Source: Scytolyngbya sp. HA4215-MV1 (GTDB taxonomy: Bacteria; Cyanobacteriota; Cyanobacteriia; Leptolyngbyales; Leptolyngbyaceae). From it: a DNA stretch of 64,000 nt. Position 1 is the stretch's first letter. Every line of letters begins with the position of its first letter. The notes beneath the pieces are model-generated. The model was given only the letters and a program-made list of their open reading frames with translations, had not been told where the DNA came from and searched no databases. Where the stretch lies: positions 372,001 to 436,000 of the forward strand of contig JAHHIA010000004.1 in NCBI GenBank assembly GCA_019359045.1, given 5' to 3'. Positions 51,126 to 61,163 of this stretch are shown here, piece by piece. A program made the translations under genes and the position numbers.

Positions 51126-53384
51126 ATGACAAACCACTGGGCGATCGCGATCGGTATCAATCAATATCAGTTCTTTCAACCATTGGGCAGCGCTCAACAG
51201 GATGCTCAGGCATTGCACACGCTTTTGGTGGAGTCAGGGGGGTTCTCTCGCGACCATTGCTTGTTAATGACAGAAACATCCCCTCCGTTTTTGGGGCATT
51301 CTACCTATCCCGATCGAGAAAATATCCAAAATTGGCTGACTTTGCTAACTCAGCAGTGGGTGCAAGCCGGAGATGTGCTCTGGTGCTTTTTCAGTGGCTA
51401 TGGCGTTTGCGTACATGGACAGGATTATTTAGTCCCGATCGATGGCAACCCAGCAGCCCTTGCCACCACTATGCTCTCTTTGCGATCGATCCTGGACAGC
51501 CTCCGCGCTGCCCCCACTGAAAACAGTCTGCTGCTTCTGGATATGAGCCATAGCCAGAGCGTCCTGGAGAACGAAGCGGTTGGCGCACAAACTGCAGCCC
51601 TAGCAACCGAAAGCCAGATCAGCACTATCCTGGCTTGCCAACCTGGACAGTTTTCCCGTGAAGTGCCAGGATTGGGGCACGGTTTCTTTACCGTCGCTTT
51701 ACTCGAAAGCTTGCGCTCTGGTCAAGCTGGAACGCCTGGCAACCTGAATCGCTACTTGAGCAGCCGTCTACCCGAACTGAGCGAGCAGTACGATCGACCG
51801 CTGCAACAACCCCTTACCCTGGTCACTCCTGCCGAAAAGCTCAATCAGTCCATTCTGCCTGCGATTGGAGCGACTAGAAATCCCTTGCCCGCACAGCGAA
51901 TCCCCTCTCAACCACCGATGAACGGAACTCCCTCCAACTCCTCCTCCAGCCCGAATGGGGCTATCCCTCCCCCAAATACAGTAGCCCATACCCCCGTTCC
52001 CTTGGGGCAGAGTCCTAAAGCCAGGCAGGAAGAATCTCAGCCTTCTTTAGTCAAAGACTCTGAGCCTGCCTCAACCCGACCTTCTTTTGAATCCAGGTTG
52101 GCAGCGTTGGATATTCAGCCTGCGCAGAGGGGCGATGCGGACATCACGCATGCCCCCTTGGTTGGACAATCCCTGCCTGTCCCATCGATCGATTCTCAGG
52201 AATCTGAGGAGATGGAGATTGCCGATGCGGTCTTTTGGCGGCGTGTGCTGATGGTGGGTGGGACGGTGGGGTTATTGCTAGCGCTCGGCTTTTTTTGGCG
52301 CAATGGGCAAATGTTCAATGGGGAACCGTCGCTTCCTCAGGTCTCCCATGACCCAACGGGGGCAGTCTCCTCGCCGATCGCTGCGGCACCCACGACACCT
52401 GCCCAATCCGATCAGGCAACTTCGTTCAATGCTGGGACAACTAACCGCACCCAACCGCTCAATGTGGCAACTCCGCCTGGGAATAAGGTGCAGGGCAACG
52501 ACTCTAACCCACCTGCAACAACCAGTAGCCCTCAACTTCCCAACCTACCCAAACCGGGCATCGGGGAGCAGCCCCCCCCAACGGGCATTGGTCCGTCGCC
52601 AGGGTTGGAGCATCCCCCATCCCCGACTTCAGGTGCTTCTCCTGGCAAAAGCAACCCTGGGAATACAAATTCGGTCCATGGCAACCCCAAAAGCACCCAA
52701 AAGCCTGTTAACCCGACCAGCCCAATCTCCAAGCCGATCGCCCCTCCTGTGAAGACCGTCACCCAAACTGGCAAATCGGGGGAGGCAATCCTGCAAGAAG
52801 CCAGAAGTTTAATTCGCTTCAATCAGGCATCTCAGTACAACAAAGCGATCGCGAAGGCACGAGAAGTGCCACCCAAGGACTCCGCTTATGCCCAAGCACA
52901 ACAGGAGATTGTTCACTGGAGCCAGGTGATTTTTAACCTCTCAAAGCGGCGTGCAGAAAATGCTGCCTTTGCAGAAGCGATCGCGGCTGCAAAACTGGTG
53001 CCCAGAGACCAACCACTACTCTACGCCGAAGCCCAACGGGCGATCGCGCAGTGGCAAAGGCGAGTACAACGCGGCCAAGGACAACAATCAGCTCAGGTCT
53101 TGCTGCTAAGAGCGCAAACGATGATTCAGCCGGGTCAGGCTTCGTCCTATAGTCGAGCGATCACGTCTGCCCGTCAGGTGCAAACCAATCAGGCAGAATA
53201 TACCGAAGCCCGTCAATTTATCGAGCGCTGGAGTCAGGCAATCTTTGATCTGGCTCGATCTCGGGCAGCAAAGGGCAGTTTGGTGCAGGCAATTCAAACC
53301 GCGTCGTTGGTTCCCGCTGATGTTGCAGCTTATCCTTCAGCACGACGAGCAATTTCAACCTGGCGGGGTCAAGCCAGTCGCTAA
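51126..53384 (+). CDS. Pseudo-orthocaspase (caspase-like fold, catalytic dyad replaced) with membrane helix and helical-repeat tail
   Basis: A 752-residue protein. The peptidase C14 fold covers about 1-240 (WAIAIGINQYQFFQPLGSAQ, then GQDYLVPIDG). The catalytic His is Tyr92 (FFSGYGV instead of FSGHG) and the catalytic Cys is Ser141 (LLLLDMSHSQS instead of DACHS). Both dyad positions are therefore lost, and it should be proteolytically inactive; such Tyr/Ser variants are known among cyanobacterial orthocaspases. A low-complexity Pro/Ser/Thr linker follows, then a membrane helix at about 373-391, a second Pro-rich stretch, and two repeats of a helical unit at about 553-650 and 657-750 (YNKAIAKAREVP / YSRAITSARQVQ). 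Probably a membrane-attached scaffold or sensor. Confidence 0.88.
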   Translation: MTNHWAIAIGINQYQFFQPLGSAQQDAQALHTLLVESGGFSRDHCLLMTETSPPFLGHSTYPDRENIQNWLTLLTQQWVQAGDVLWCFFSGYGVCVHGQDYLVPIDGNPAALATTMLSLRSILDSLRAAPTENSLLLLDMSHSQSVLENEAVGAQTAALATESQISTILACQPGQFSREVPGLGHGFFTVALLESLRSGQAGTPGNLNRYLSSRLPELSEQYDRPLQQPLTLVTPAEKLNQSILPAIGATRNPLPAQRIPSQPPMNGTPSNSSSSPNGAIPPPNTVAHTPVPLGQSPKARQEESQPSLVKDSEPASTRPSFESRLAALDIQPAQRGDADITHAPLVGQSLPVPSIDSQESEEMEIADAVFWRRVLMVGGTVGLLLALGFFWRNGQMFNGEPSLPQVSHDPTGAVSSPIAAAPTTPAQSDQATSFNAGTTNRTQPLNVATPPGNKVQGNDSNPPATTSSPQLPNLPKPGIGEQPPPTGIGPSPGLEHPPSPTSGASPGKSNPGNTNSVHGNPKSTQKPVNPTSPISKPIAPPVKTVTQTGKSGEAILQEARSLIRFNQASQYNKAIAKAREVPPKDSAYAQAQQEIVHWSQVIFNLSKRRAENAAFAEAIAAAKLVPRDQPLLYAEAQRAIAQWQRRVQRGQGQQSAQVLLLRAQTMIQPGQASSYSRAITSARQVQTNQAEYTEARQFIERWSQAIFDLARSRAAKGSLVQAIQTASLVPADVAAYPSARRAISTWRGQASR

Positions 53385-53446
53385 GATACTCTCGCTCTGC
53401 CGATTTCACTCTCACGATCGCGGGTAGTGTTTCAGAGGGATGGTAG

Positions 53447-53492
53447 CGATTTTTGAAAGCTTTGTCAGCCAAGTTTTCAAAAATATCCGCAA
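53447..53492. repeat. Imperfect inverted repeat related to 25558-25612
   Basis: GCGATTTTTGAAAGCTTTG, TCAG, then CCAAGTTTTCAAAAATATCC. It shares the ATTTTTGAAAGCTTTG core with the perfect element at 25558. It sits just upstream of the amidohydrolase gene. Confidence 0.65.
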
Positions 53493-53581
53493 TATGGCTA
53501 GACTATAACCCGATCGCTCCATGGGATATCAACGTTAACATGGATATCCAGATAACCCAGAGCATTAGGGAGCGCAGCTGG

Positions 53582-54973
53582 ATGAAGCGGGTACTGAGTA
53601 ACGCGACCGTAGTGACAATGAATCCCGATCGTGATGTGATTGAAGCAGGCGGGATTTGTATTGAGAATGATCGTATTTTGGCAGTCGGCACTACGGCAGA
53701 GCTCTCTTCTCGCTATCCGGAAGCTGAAGTGATCGATTATACCGATCGGGTCATCATCCCCGGCATGATTAATACCCACACGCATTTGTTTCAAACCTTG
53801 CTCAAGGGGTTGGGAGACGATCGGGTTCTGAAAGATTGGTTTGCTTGTATGACCGGACCCAGTGCGGTAGAACTGTTGCCAGAAGACTGTTACGCTGCTG
53901 CTCGTCATGGCTGTGTGGAGTCAATTAAATCTGGCGTTACTACCCTCCTGGATTTTATGTATGCCCATCCGCACCCCAACCTGACGGAAGCGGTGATTCA
54001 GGCATTTCAAGAAACTGGTATGCGGGGGATTGTTGCCAGGGGGTTTATTACCACCGGGATAGAGCAAGGGGTGCCAGAACCCTTGATTGAAACGATCGAT
54101 GTCGCCTTGCAAGATGCACGGACTTTAATCGAAAAATACAACCAGCCAGGAGCCAGAGTCCAGGTTGGGCTAGCTCCCTGTATGATTTGGGGCGTTCAGC
54201 GAGAAGACCTGGAAAAAACTCGCCAACTTGCAAATGAATTGGGCGTTCTTATTACAATCCATGTGTCTGAGACCCGCTGGGAAGTGGACTATGCCCTGCA
54301 ACGGTTTGGCATGGGCGATTTGCAATATATGGATGCGATCGGGTTTCTGGGCCCGGATGTGTTGGCAGCCCACTGCGTCCATTGTGTTGCCCGTGACCTC
54401 CGCATTATGAAGTTACGCGGCGTCAAGGTCTCTCATAATCCTTGTAGCAATATGTATCTGGCATCCGGTTTTGCCCCGATTCCGCAAATGTTGATGGCAG
54501 GCATCACCGTCAGCCTTGCTTGCGATGGACCTGCCAGCAACAACAATCACAACATGATTCACAGTCTCAAGTTTGGCGCACTGATCCACAAAGGATACCA
54601 CCAGGATGCCACCATTATCACCGCCGAAAAGATACTGGAAATGGCAACGATCGAGGGTGCCCGCGCGATTGGATTAGAACACGAAATTGGTTCGATCGAA
54701 GTGGGTAAAAAGGCTGATCTGGTTGTGCTGAAGTACGACAACTTTTTTGTAAATCCCGTCCATCACCCGATTTCTGCACTGGTCTATTCCGCTCTGGGCA
54801 ACGAGCCCGACACTGTCTTCATTGATGGACAAATCGTAATGCAAGACCGGACCATGCAGACGGTTTCTGAAACGGATGTGATGCAGGCTGCCAAATCTGC
54901 TGCCGAAAGCTTGACCCAACGGGCAGGCACTATTGCCCTAAGAAAACGTCCCTGGCGATCGCTGGCTCCTTGA
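53582..54973 (+). CDS. Metal-dependent amidohydrolase of the TRZ/ATZ (aminohydrolase/deaminase) group
   Basis: A 463-residue protein from ATG 53582 (MKRVLSNATVVTMNPDRDVI), GGAG 9 nt upstream; the open frame from 53453 crosses a repeat and is rejected. TIM-barrel metal ligands are visible: HTH at about 66-68 (GMINTHTHLFQTLLKGLGDD), His in ITIHVSETRWEVD, His in AAHCVHC, and Asp in LACDGPASNNNHNM. Family members deaminate or dechlorinate purines, methylthioadenosine/S-adenosylhomocysteine, guanine derivatives or triazines; the substrate cannot be fixed from motifs. No transporter or pathway partner is adjacent. Cytoplasmic. Confidence 0.92.
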   Translation: MKRVLSNATVVTMNPDRDVIEAGGICIENDRILAVGTTAELSSRYPEAEVIDYTDRVIIPGMINTHTHLFQTLLKGLGDDRVLKDWFACMTGPSAVELLPEDCYAAARHGCVESIKSGVTTLLDFMYAHPHPNLTEAVIQAFQETGMRGIVARGFITTGIEQGVPEPLIETIDVALQDARTLIEKYNQPGARVQVGLAPCMIWGVQREDLEKTRQLANELGVLITIHVSETRWEVDYALQRFGMGDLQYMDAIGFLGPDVLAAHCVHCVARDLRIMKLRGVKVSHNPCSNMYLASGFAPIPQMLMAGITVSLACDGPASNNNHNMIHSLKFGALIHKGYHQDATIITAEKILEMATIEGARAIGLEHEIGSIEVGKKADLVVLKYDNFFVNPVHHPISALVYSALGNEPDTVFIDGQIVMQDRTMQTVSETDVMQAAKSAAESLTQRAGTIALRKRPWRSLAP

Positions 54974-55021
54974 AGCAGAAGCTCAGCTTGTGCAATCTAA
55001 AATCTAAAATTCTATAAGTTC

Positions 55022-56332
55022 TCAAGCTTTATCCTGAGCCACCCGAGGGAAGCGAACCGTAAACGTGCTTCCCTGGTCGATCGTACTGCTCACTGAAATT
55101 GTGCCCCGATGTCGCTCCACTGCCTGTTTCACGACCGCCAAACCCAAGCCAATTCCCGGTGTTCCAGCAACCAAATTCGCATTGCCCGCTCGATAAAAGC
55201 GATCGAAAATATGATTTTGATCTTCAACCGGAATCCCGATCCCTTGATCATGCACTCGCAACACCACCGCCTCTGCTTCGTAGAGCAGTTCAAACTGAAT
55301 CGTCCCCCCCTGAGGAGAATAGCGAATCGCATTGGTCAGCAAACCTTTCCAGATCTCTTGAAACAAATTGACATCGATGGAGCTTAGAGCAGGAGCATCA
55401 GCATGACTGGTAAAAACCAACTGATGCTTATCAGATTCTGTCCGTTGCCACTGCTCGATCAGCTGTTGACAAAAGCAAGTCAGATCAATCAACTGAGGAT
55501 TGAAGTGTGCATCTTCAGGAGTAATTTCGGCTAAAGTTAAAACGTTTTGGAGAATTTCATTGAGTCGTTTAATACTTTCAGTCATCATGTGAAAGTATAT
55601 TTTTTCACGATCGTGATTGGCATGTTGTTCTCGATTGAGGAGTGCGATCGCAGTGGTCAAAATTGACAAGGGTGTACGAAACTCGTGAGAGATGGTAGTG
55701 ATCAAGTCTGCTCGTAGTTCATTTAGCTTTTGTTCTTGGGAGAGTGCTTTCTGAAGATCCGCTTGAAGCTGAAGTAATTGCTTATTTTTAGTTTCTAATT
55801 CAGAAGTGCGTTCCAGGATCTTATCTTCTAAGGTTTGATTAAGAATTTGCAATTCGTTTTCTGCAATAATGCGAAATTGAATCTCTTGAGCTTGTTTTTG
55901 TGTTTGCTCTTGCAATTGCTTTTGTAATCGATTTAGCTTTAAGTGGGTTTCAACCCGAACCAGCACCTCAGCTGCATGAAAAGGTTTGGTAATATAATCA
56001 ATCCCTCCCACCTGAAACGCTTGGATCTTATCATCTTCATTTGCCAAAGCGCTGAGAAAAATGATCGGAATGTGAGCCGTCTCCTGCTGGCTTTTGAGCC
56101 GCTCACACACTTGATAACCATTGATGTGCGGCATTCTAACATCCAGCAAAATTAGGTCAGGCGGTTCCAGTTGGGCTGCATCTAGCGCCAATTGACCATT
56201 GAGTGCCTTTCGCACATTGTAGCCATGGTCGATCAATAGATAAGATAAATAGCGGAGATTATCAGGTGTATCGTCAACTATCAAAATTTCTCCAATTCCA
56301 GTCTGTGGTTGAGACATATCCACACCACTCAC
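55022..56332 (-). CDS. Response regulator-histidine kinase hybrid (receiver at N-terminus)
   Basis: About 436 residues. The receiver domain (about 15-130) contains ILIVDDTPDNLRYLS, phospho-acceptor Asp in LILLDVRMPHINGY and the conserved Lys in YITKPFHAAEV. A coiled coil covers about 135-205. HisKA has the acceptor His in TTISHEFRTPLSIL, and the ATPase has LTNAIRYSPQGG, DQGIGIPVED and GIGLGLAVVKQ. GTG 56332 gives a 4-nt overlap with the upstream 1190-residue kinase; ATG 56317 (MSQPQTG) is an alternative start. It is the likely downstream partner of that kinase in a phosphorelay. Confidence 0.92.
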   Translation of the reverse strand: MSGVDMSQPQTGIGEILIVDDTPDNLRYLSYLLIDHGYNVRKALNGQLALDAAQLEPPDLILLDVRMPHINGYQVCERLKSQQETAHIPIIFLSALANEDDKIQAFQVGGIDYITKPFHAAEVLVRVETHLKLNRLQKQLQEQTQKQAQEIQFRIIAENELQILNQTLEDKILERTSELETKNKQLLQLQADLQKALSQEQKLNELRADLITTISHEFRTPLSILTTAIALLNREQHANHDREKIYFHMMTESIKRLNEILQNVLTLAEITPEDAHFNPQLIDLTCFCQQLIEQWQRTESDKHQLVFTSHADAPALSSIDVNLFQEIWKGLLTNAIRYSPQGGTIQFELLYEAEAVVLRVHDQGIGIPVEDQNHIFDRFYRAGNANLVAGTPGIGLGLAVVKQAVERHRGTISVSSTIDQGSTFTVRFPRVAQDKA

Positions 56333-59300
56333 AATGTTGTTAATTGAATAATTTTTTCTAAATCGAAATTGTCAACCAGAGTCGCGATTACATCCTTCAA
56401 AAAGCTGTGCGAGTCTGGAATTTGCTCAATCAACTGCAAAATTTCACGGTCTCTGGCTCGATAAGCTGCACTATTTATAGCAGTCACCCATGTCGCAGGC
56501 ATCTCTGCGATCGCTTTTGCTAGTTGAGCTTGAGTATAAGTCGAAACCAGGACTGGATTCGCGGCAAATTCTTCATAAGCGTAGCGCACACCCAAATACT
56601 GACTCAACTTATCGAAAAAAATGGTCTCTGGACAAGGCTTGGTCACACAGTCATCACAGCCTGCGGACATCATGCGTTGGCAATCTTCCTCAAACACACT
56701 GGCCGTAATGGCAATAATGATAGTTCGTGAATGGGGCTGATTTTTTTTGGTCTGAACCTTCTGATCGGGTGACTCAGCCCTGGCTTCCAGACTCCGAATC
56801 CGCTGGGTTGCCTCAACCCCATCCATGATCGGCATTCGCATATCCATCCAAATCAAGTGGGGCTGATAAGTTATCCACCGCTCGATCGCCTCTTGTCCAT
56901 TACTGGCTGCTATCACCTCAAACCCAGTGTTGTGTAACCGTTGAACCAGCAATTCTCGGTTTTCTGCTACATCATCAGCAACCATAATTCGGTAGGTTGA
57001 CTGACCAGGCATTAACCCGATGATTTCTGGTGCAGAAGTCGGGTTAGGCAACAAAGCATCCATGGGGGCAAGTTTGAGGGGTAGGGTAAAACTAAAAACT
57101 GTACCCACTCCCAACTGGCTGTTGACTGCGATCGTTCCCCCCATCAACTCGACAAAACGCTGAGAAATTGCCAACCCCAAGCCCGAACCCTGGCTGATTT
57201 TACGCCCCACTTCTGCCTGAACAAACGCATCAAACAACGTGTCGAGTTCTTCAGGCGCAATCCCAGGTCCCGTATCCGCGACTTCAAAGCATAAAAACCG
57301 ATCAGAGGAGAAAGGATCTGGATGAGTCGCTTCTATCGGTGCAGTTTTCGTATCCGAGGTCGTCAGGCTTTGCCACCCAGTCTCCAACATTTGACCGACC
57401 TCTACCCGTACCGTGATACATCCTTGCTCGGTAAATTTAATGGCGTTATCCAGCAGGTTTGTGAGAATCTGCCGAAGCTTTCGTTCGTCGGTCTGGATGT
57501 ATTGAGGAAAAATGCTCTGGACGATGCTTGCCCCTCGATTCACCATTGGTTCACAGATAAACTGGAGATCTTTGGACTCAGCCTGCAAGCCAAAAGTTGT
57601 TTGCAGATCTGCGAGTAGCAGATAAAGATCCAGCGTATTTTCTTCCAGGGTAAGGCGACCTGCTTCAATTTTAGAAATCGATAAGACATCATTAATCAAT
57701 TGCAACAAGTACTCGCCATTGCGATTAATGATCTCCAAATGCTCTCGCTGAGAAAGGTTGAGTGAAGGGTTATGAGACATCAGTTGGGCGAAGCCCAGAA
57801 TGGCATTGAGCGGAGTCCGCAACTCATGACTCATATTGGCAAGAAAAGAACTTTTGGCTTGGTTCGCAGCTTCAGCAATCCGTTTGGCTCGCTCCAGTTC
57901 TGCTTCCACTTGTTTGCGATCGTCCACATCGCGTCCCACTGTTTGAAATTCGACAATTTGCCCCTGGTCGCCAAAAATTGCTCGATTGATCCATTCCGTC
58001 CAGCGGACCTCTCCCCCCGTCACCACCCGGTTTTCGATCGTAACTACGGGATTGGAACGACTGATTTGCCGAAGTTGCTCAGCCACCTGTTCGCGATCGG
58101 CTTCTAAAATAACTGGGTTGTAGCATTTGCCAATTAATTCTTTACGGGTTTTGCCAAAATAGTGGCAATAGGCTTCATTGACAAAGGTAAGGGTACCATC
58201 GGGCAAAAAGCGGGCAATCAATTCAGTCTGATCTTCCAAAATCCCCAGATAGCGTGCCTCACTCTGGCGCAGCGCTGCTTCCGATCGTTTGAGTTCATCA
58301 ATATCGACAATAATGCCAACAGCGCGTATCGCTTCACCCGCTTCGTTATAAATATATTGTCCCTTGCTTAAGCGCCAGTGGATCTCCCCATTGGGATAAA
58401 GGACTCGATATTCAAACTCGATATTTTTTTGTTCTTGCAGATTCTGGATAATCAATCGTTGGATCAGCCTTGCATCCTCGGGATGGATGCAAGCTAGCCA
58501 CACTTGCTGACTCGGTTGCACTTCACCAGGTTGCAAACCCAAGAGGCGGAAGTGCTGATCGCTCCAAACTTCCTGATCGGTCGAAATTTGCCAATCCCAC
58601 ATCCCCACTTCACTTAAATCCAGTGCGAGTCGTCGCTGCTCTTCACTGTGATACAGAGCCAACTCCAATTGTTTGCGCTCCGTAATATCCATCAATAACC
58701 CATCCCAGACCATGCCATCGGGGGTTTGTTCTGGACGAGACTTGCCCTGAATCCACTTATTTTGTCCCGATGGTGTTGTTAGGCGACCCTCCCAGCACCA
58801 GAGAAAGCAACCCTGAACTGAAATTGCAACAGAGCTTTGCAGAGATGGCAGATCCTCTCGATGAATCAGGGACCAAACCGAATTAGCATCTTGCAAGATG
58901 GTTTCTGGCTCTAGCCCCAACAGTTCACTAGCCCCAGAACTGACATAAAGGAAGCGTCCTACCCCATCCTGCCCTGGCAAATATCGATAGCTCATCCCTG
59001 GCATGTTTTGCACCAGGGTCTGAAATCTCGTTTCGCTCTGACGCAAAGCAGCCTCAGTATGTTTGTGCGTCGTAATATCCCAACCTACGGATTGAATTTC
59101 CAGCAACTGTCCCTGCGAATCAAAAATGCCATGACTAGTCCATTGACACCAAATTTTGCCTGTCGCAAACAAGTTGCACTGTTCCGTCACTACACTGGGA
59201 GTCTCGGGGGTAAAGATCACAGGTTGATCCAGCAGTTTTACCAAGTCTTCAGCCGGGATAAAGTCTTGCCAGTAGCGACCCACAAGGGTTTCTCGCGCAT

Positions 59301-59901
59301 ACCCTGAAATGCGGCAAGCAGCTTCATTGACGAAGGTGATGATGCCTTCGGGACTGGTACGCACCACTAGTGCAGTCTGGGTTTCTACGATCGCCCGATA
59401 GCGAGCTTCACGATCGATCAGGGTTTGCATCAACGCCTCACGCTGAGCCATTTCCTGTTGTAAGTCTGCAGTTTGTTCTTCGATCGTGGCTTGTAATGAC
59501 TTCAGCCAAAGCTGGTGAACCGATTCAGATGTAATAACACCCACAATATTTCCCTGCTCATCGACAACAGGCAAATGGCGAATCTGATGTTTCTGAAACT
59601 GATTCAAGACAGCGGTAATTGCTTGAACATCCCCTTGCCGCAGTGTAACCACCGATTGTGGCATCAATGTGGCAATGTTGACCCTTTCGAGTTCAACCCT
59701 GGCTGCCGTTGCCAAGAGCAAATCGTGCTCCGTAAATATGCCCACCAATCTTTGCTGTTCAACGACCAGAACATAGCTACTTCGCGTTTGACTCATCAAC
59801 TCAATCACATCCAACGCAGGGGTATCGGCTGTGACAGTTGGAGGAGAAAACTGAATGACTTTATTCAAATCATCCTGAAGCGAACTGAAAGCTTGAGACA
59901 T
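56329..59901 (-). CDS. Large hybrid histidine kinase with CBS, four PAS, kinase, receiver and C-terminal module
   Basis: 1190 residues. A CBS pair lies at about 10-135 (VLVVEQQRLVGIFTEHDLLL and RHLPVVDEQGNIVGVITSES), possibly sensing adenine nucleotides. PAS domains lie at about 165-285, 290-410, 425-545 and 555-680, several with WDITTHK/DITERK-type PAC ends. HisKA carries NMSHELRTPLNAILGF, then the ATPase (LLDNAIKFTEQG, DTGPGIAPEE, GSGLGLAISQ). The receiver (about 965-1095) has Asp in LIWMDMRMPIMDG. The final 60 residues (AEMPATWVTAINSAAYRARD, LIEQIPDS) are shared with the kinase genes upstream. No membrane helix. It overlaps its downstream partner by 4 nt. Confidence 0.93.
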   Translation of the reverse strand: MSQAFSSLQDDLNKVIQFSPPTVTADTPALDVIELMSQTRSSYVLVVEQQRLVGIFTEHDLLLATAARVELERVNIATLMPQSVVTLRQGDVQAITAVLNQFQKHQIRHLPVVDEQGNIVGVITSESVHQLWLKSLQATIEEQTADLQQEMAQREALMQTLIDREARYRAIVETQTALVVRTSPEGIITFVNEAACRISGYARETLVGRYWQDFIPAEDLVKLLDQPVIFTPETPSVVTEQCNLFATGKIWCQWTSHGIFDSQGQLLEIQSVGWDITTHKHTEAALRQSETRFQTLVQNMPGMSYRYLPGQDGVGRFLYVSSGASELLGLEPETILQDANSVWSLIHREDLPSLQSSVAISVQGCFLWCWEGRLTTPSGQNKWIQGKSRPEQTPDGMVWDGLLMDITERKQLELALYHSEEQRRLALDLSEVGMWDWQISTDQEVWSDQHFRLLGLQPGEVQPSQQVWLACIHPEDARLIQRLIIQNLQEQKNIEFEYRVLYPNGEIHWRLSKGQYIYNEAGEAIRAVGIIVDIDELKRSEAALRQSEARYLGILEDQTELIARFLPDGTLTFVNEAYCHYFGKTRKELIGKCYNPVILEADREQVAEQLRQISRSNPVVTIENRVVTGGEVRWTEWINRAIFGDQGQIVEFQTVGRDVDDRKQVEAELERAKRIAEAANQAKSSFLANMSHELRTPLNAILGFAQLMSHNPSLNLSQREHLEIINRNGEYLLQLINDVLSISKIEAGRLTLEENTLDLYLLLADLQTTFGLQAESKDLQFICEPMVNRGASIVQSIFPQYIQTDERKLRQILTNLLDNAIKFTEQGCITVRVEVGQMLETGWQSLTTSDTKTAPIEATHPDPFSSDRFLCFEVADTGPGIAPEELDTLFDAFVQAEVGRKISQGSGLGLAISQRFVELMGGTIAVNSQLGVGTVFSFTLPLKLAPMDALLPNPTSAPEIIGLMPGQSTYRIMVADDVAENRELLVQRLHNTGFEVIAASNGQEAIERWITYQPHLIWMDMRMPIMDGVEATQRIRSLEARAESPDQKVQTKKNQPHSRTIIIAITASVFEEDCQRMMSAGCDDCVTKPCPETIFFDKLSQYLGVRYAYEEFAANPVLVSTYTQAQLAKAIAEMPATWVTAINSAAYRARDREILQLIEQIPDSHSFLKDVIATLVDNFDLEKIIQLTTL

Positions 59902-60047
59902 GGTCTAGTCAATCTAGATTGAGGGATATCGCCGATAGCGCCAAATCAGATTATCTTCTATTAAGGTCAATTCTTTGTATTTCCAGTAGCCAAAATCTCC
60001 CTCCCGGAAGAAATCTTCTCTTTAAGACCTTTGGACCGGGAGCCGCC

Positions 60048-61163
60048 CTATTCAGCAGCTAAGGTGAAATAAAAGGTCGTGCCGACATTGAGCTGAGACT
60101 CAACCCAAATATTTCCCCCGTGATTCTCAACAATTTTTCGACAAGTTGCGAGACCGATGCCGCTGCCGGGGTATTTTTTCTCAGAATGAATTCGTTGAAA
60201 CACTTCAAAGATGCGTTCTAGGTTTTCAGACGCAATGCCAATGCCATTATCATGTATCCCAAATTGCCAGTAACGCTCTTGACGGCTGACGGAGATCTTA
60301 ATTTGGGGAGAAACGCCTGCATGGATGAACTTAATGGCATTACTAATTAAGTTTTGAAAGAGCTGAAGGAGTTGGGTTTCGTTGCCAATGAGCTTGGGCA
60401 AAGGGTCGTGAGTCAGGCTGACTTGCTTTTCGGCAATCAGCATTTGCAGATTTTCCACCACTTGCTCCAATAATTGGTTGCCATCTACGGGATGAAATTC
60501 TTCTTCTTGCTTACCCAACCGAGCATAGGAGAGCAAATCTTGGATCAGGCGTTGCATCCGCATTCCTGCATCATGAATCCGATTGAGATAGTCATGAGCT
60601 GTTTCATCCATGCCTTCCTGATACTTCAGCATGATTAAGCGGACAAAACCCGTCACGCTCTGCAATGGCTGTTGCAAATCATGGGAAACCACATAGGCAA
60701 ATTGCTCTAGTTCTCGATTCGATCGCGCCAATTCTTTATTCTGCTCAGTTAATTTTTGTTGCAATCGCTGGATGCGCAGTTGATTTTCAATCCGAGCTAA
60801 TACCTCTGCTTCCTGAAAAGGTTTGGTCACATAATCAATGCCGCCCGCAGCAAAAGCCTGTACCTTATCCAAAGCATCATCCAGAGCACTAATAAAAATA
60901 ACCGGCACATTCTGGGTGATCGGATCAGCCTTTAAAATACGACAGACTTCATAACCATCCATTTCAGGCATTTTAATATCGAGCAAAATGAGATCGGGCG
61001 GATCTGCTTGAGCAGAAAAGATGGCACGTTGACCATTCAAAGCCTTCCGAACTTCATATCTTTGATTGGTCAACATTGCAGACAAAAGTCGCAAGTTGTC
61101 GGGGGTATCATCCACAATCAAAATATCCCCTTTAGATTCGTATCCTAAGCTAGTGCTCATCAT
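60048..61163 (-). CDS. Response regulator-histidine kinase hybrid, second member
   Basis: 371 residues. The receiver (about 12-130) has DILIVDDTPDNLRLLSAML, Asp in LILLDIKMPEMDGY and Lys in YVTKPFQEAEV. A short coiled coil follows, then HisKA with a VSHDLQQPLQSVTGF acceptor box, the HDLxxPL type also seen in phytochrome-like kinases. The ATPase has LISNAIKFIHAG, DNGIGIASEN and GSGIGLATCRK. ATG 61163 overlaps the stop of the 812-residue kinase upstream by 4 nt (ATGA), so translation is likely coupled. Its receiver is very similar to that of the 55022 gene, suggesting duplication of the pair. Confidence 0.93.
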   Translation of the reverse strand: MMSTSLGYESKGDILIVDDTPDNLRLLSAMLTNQRYEVRKALNGQRAIFSAQADPPDLILLDIKMPEMDGYEVCRILKADPITQNVPVIFISALDDALDKVQAFAAGGIDYVTKPFQEAEVLARIENQLRIQRLQQKLTEQNKELARSNRELEQFAYVVSHDLQQPLQSVTGFVRLIMLKYQEGMDETAHDYLNRIHDAGMRMQRLIQDLLSYARLGKQEEEFHPVDGNQLLEQVVENLQMLIAEKQVSLTHDPLPKLIGNETQLLQLFQNLISNAIKFIHAGVSPQIKISVSRQERYWQFGIHDNGIGIASENLERIFEVFQRIHSEKKYPGSGIGLATCRKIVENHGGNIWVESQLNVGTTFYFTLAAE

